Assembly: GCA_028822955.1 (NCBI GenBank)
Contig: JAPKCL010000036.1
Location: 1-15,063, forward strand
Direction: 5' to 3'
DNA: 15,063 bases
Origin: Candidatus Poseidoniaceae archaeon
GTDB taxonomy: Archaea > Thermoplasmatota > Poseidoniia > Poseidoniales > Poseidoniaceae
Part shown: piece by piece, positions 13,834-15,063 of the stretch
Layout of the letters: each line of letters begins with the position of its first letter
Numbering within the stretch: position 1 is the stretch's first letter
The notes under the pieces: generated by a model
The model's input: only the letters and a program-made list of their open reading frames with translations
Database searches by the model: none
Told to the model about the DNA's origin: nothing
Program-made: the position numbers and the translations under genes

Positions 13834-14898
13834 ATGTCAGTGAAACACGGTGGGCCAAACCAACCATCGTTAAAGGCGAATATCGGCTTTGCAGTTTTCA
13901 TTTTCCTTTCGGGTTGCATATGGCCGTTAATGGTCCATGGTGATTTCCTTGATGAAGCCGATGCGCATTCGTGGGATACAGTCGATGCAACTGTGGTCGA
14001 TTTGCAAATCATTTACGACATATGCGATGACGATATAGATGGAGGAGGTGATGGCACATGTGGTGAATATATTGCATCGTACAGATTGGAATTTTTCGTG
14101 AACAATGAATCATTCACAGTTTCAGAAAGGGAGACTGTTTCGCATTACACATCTCGAGTGTGGGAAGTTGATTACCCAGTGAATTCGACAAGAGAAATTG
14201 CCTATGACGATGCAGAACCTTTGAACATCGATATTGACCAAGGCAATTATGTTCGGTTTATACCGCCAATACTGGTTGCTCTACTGTGTACACTCTTTGC
14301 AGCATTACTTGTGTACGCTAGCATAATAATGGTTTATGGAACTAAATCAAAACCTTCGAAGAAAAAGGAATCGGATATTCCTTTATCTGATGAACCGATT
14401 CACTTTACCTCAACAAAAAGTGTTTGGGGAGAACTGCATTTCACACATCCATCTGTTGAAGCATTGGCTAAGAAAATGAAGTCATTCGCATGCACAACTG
14501 CAGAAATCGCTGAATTCTTTTCAAAATGTGAGACTCTGCAAGAAGACAGTAAGAATAACATTGCATTCGATAGAGAATGGATTCTGAAATTTGAACAGTT
14601 CACGGAAGAATATGACTCGGAACTCCGCATTTTTGCGAGTCAAAATCTGAAGATTCGAAGAGTATTGATTCGTATTTCAGCGTTTATGTTGCTTGTAACG
14701 TTGCTTTTGGGCGTTCCGATGTTTACAAAATATGGGGCCTTGGCTTGGTACGGGTGGGTTCTGATTTTGAGCACACTCTCTTCCTCCGGTTTCACTTTTT
14801 TATTCTCTTCCATCAATGGAACCGTAGACGAGACTATCGAACAAGGGCTTAGTGCAACGATGATCGAAATCCTTGAAGAGAAAGAGGAAGATACTTAA
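13834..14898 (+). CDS. Membrane protein with DUF3592-like extracytoplasmic loop
   Basis: 354 residues. Four likely membrane helices at about 15-34, 142-168, 275-297 and 304-325. Between the first two lies an acidic domain (about 47-135) starting WDTVDATVVDLQIIY, with YRLEFFVNNESFTV and later VDYPVNSTREIAYDD, which resembles the DUF3592 layout of beta-strands between two helices. It contains a Cys-acidic insertion (CDDDIDGGGDGTC, 64-76) that could form a disulfide or bind a cation. Between helices 2 and 3 is a charged, probably cytoplasmic, helical segment (170-270). The tail is acidic (EILEEKEEDT). The 70-base gap upstream may hold its promoter; GTAATATC (13781-13788) is a weak TATA candidate. 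Function unknown. Confidence 0.8.
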   Translation: MSVKHGGPNQPSLKANIGFAVFIFLSGCIWPLMVHGDFLDEADAHSWDTVDATVVDLQIIYDICDDDIDGGGDGTCGEYIASYRLEFFVNNESFTVSERETVSHYTSRVWEVDYPVNSTREIAYDDAEPLNIDIDQGNYVRFIPPILVALLCTLFAALLVYASIIMVYGTKSKPSKKKESDIPLSDEPIHFTSTKSVWGELHFTHPSVEALAKKMKSFACTTAEIAEFFSKCETLQEDSKNNIAFDREWILKFEQFTEEYDSELRIFASQNLKIRRVLIRISAFMLLVTLLLGVPMFTKYGALAWYGWVLILSTLSSSGFTFLFSSINGTVDETIEQGLSATMIEILEEKEEDT

Positions 14899-15063
14899 TT
14901 ATGAATCATCTCTTTCTGCTCTCCAAGAATAACGAAAGAGGCTTGAAAAGGCGGTAAATCAACAGAGTTCAAAGCCGTAGTCTTGAAGTCCTCAGCGCGT
15001 TTCGCACAAATCACAGGTGAGCAGATGTCAACGTACAATGTCCCAGCCGATGTCCCAAATGAT
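14895..15063 (-). CDS. Possible 3' end of a leftward gene (extends past right edge)
   Basis: On the minus strand the frame is open for 55 codons from the right edge to a TAA at 14895-14897. The product ends CAKRAEDFKTTALNSVDLPP, then FQASFVILGEQKEMIHN, preceded by SFGTSAGTLYVDICSPVI. The alternation of polar and hydrophobic residues looks like real protein. Its stop overlaps the stop of the membrane protein gene, a compact convergent arrangement like the other convergent pairs here. It conflicts with the rightward start proposed at 15025; only one can be right. Family not recognisable. Confidence 0.4.
   Translation of the reverse strand, partial: SFGTSAGTLYVDICSPVICAKRAEDFKTTALNSVDLPPFQASFVILGEQKEMIHN
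15025..15063 (+). CDS. Possible 5' end of a rightward gene (extends past right edge)
   Basis: The ATG at 15025 begins MSTYNVPADVPND and runs off the edge. AGGTGA (15015-15020) lies 4 bases upstream, a good ribosome site. If this gene is real, the 126 bases after the membrane protein are its leader and promoter. Only 13 codons are visible, so no family can be named, and the reading competes with the leftward frame over the same bases. Confidence 0.35.
   Translation, partial: MSTYNVPADVPND

Noticed and set aside
1..15063. Mobile elements, CRISPR arrays, tRNA or rRNA genes
   Set aside because: I saw no transposase, integrase, regular repeat-spacer pattern or RNA gene landmark on either strand.

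Overview
The window most resembles a piece of a marine planktonic euryarchaeal genome of the Marine Group II / Poseidoniales type. This is inferred from content, not from any marker gene. It holds a Bat-type (bacterio-opsin activator, HTH_10) regulator typical of Euryarchaeota and an archaeal-style lipoprotein. These sit among bacterial-like metabolic genes: class II FBPase GlpX, BioY, a BoxB-type epoxidase, TPMT and several acyl-CoA enzymes. Some genes have clear GGAGG-like ribosome sites and others have none. There is no rRNA, tRNA, CRISPR array, insertion sequence or prophage gene. Coding density is very high, and no stretch above about 130 bases lacks a candidate gene.

Positions 1-4157: a truncated enoyl-CoA hydratase/isomerase of the PaaG type runs rightwards off the left edge and converges on a leftward cluster. 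In transcription order the cluster is a BoxB-like di-iron epoxidase (2997-4157), a 178-residue orphan protein (2434-2970), an EamA/DMT-type transporter (1517-2437, ATGA overlap) and a 3-hydroxyacyl-CoA dehydrogenase (604-1491). Spacings of 25-26 bases or less suggest one operon. The next gene upstream encodes the Bat-type regulator (4216-4842). Between the two, a perfect 22-bp palindrome (4196-4217) overlaps the regulator's stop codon and lies just upstream of the epoxidase. This regulator-operator-epoxidase arrangement is the strongest candidate system here: a regulated acyl-CoA or aryl-CoA oxidation module with a new partner protein and a transporter.

Positions 4884-8222: still leftward, these are glpX (with an unusual Gly-to-Cys change in its metal-site motif), the biotin transporter gene bioY, and a secreted lipoprotein with five Asp-box repeats, probably a sialidase-like beta-propeller. 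A short divergent promoter region (8223-8297) separates them from a rightward gene encoding a rare fusion: an N-terminal GNAT acyltransferase-like domain and a C-terminal HisC-like PLP aminotransferase.

Positions 10020-10932: leftward moaE and moaC, molybdenum cofactor genes each with a good ribosome site. Divergent from them, 10950-12212 encodes an FAD-dependent oxidoreductase related to geranylgeranyl reductases. It is followed by a full enoyl-CoA hydratase with both catalytic glutamates, a TPMT-family methyltransferase 4 bases further on, and a four-helix membrane protein with a DUF3592-like loop. At the right edge two mutually exclusive partial genes are possible. The leftward reading overlaps the membrane protein's stop codon and is open for 55 codons to the edge. 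The rightward one starts at 15025 behind an AGGTGA site.

Taken together, the acyl-CoA enzymes (PaaG-like isomerase, epoxidase, dehydrogenase, hydratase) fit a heterotroph degrading fatty acids or aromatic acids. GlpX (gluconeogenesis), biotin uptake, Moco synthesis and the secreted propeller protein fit the same lifestyle.
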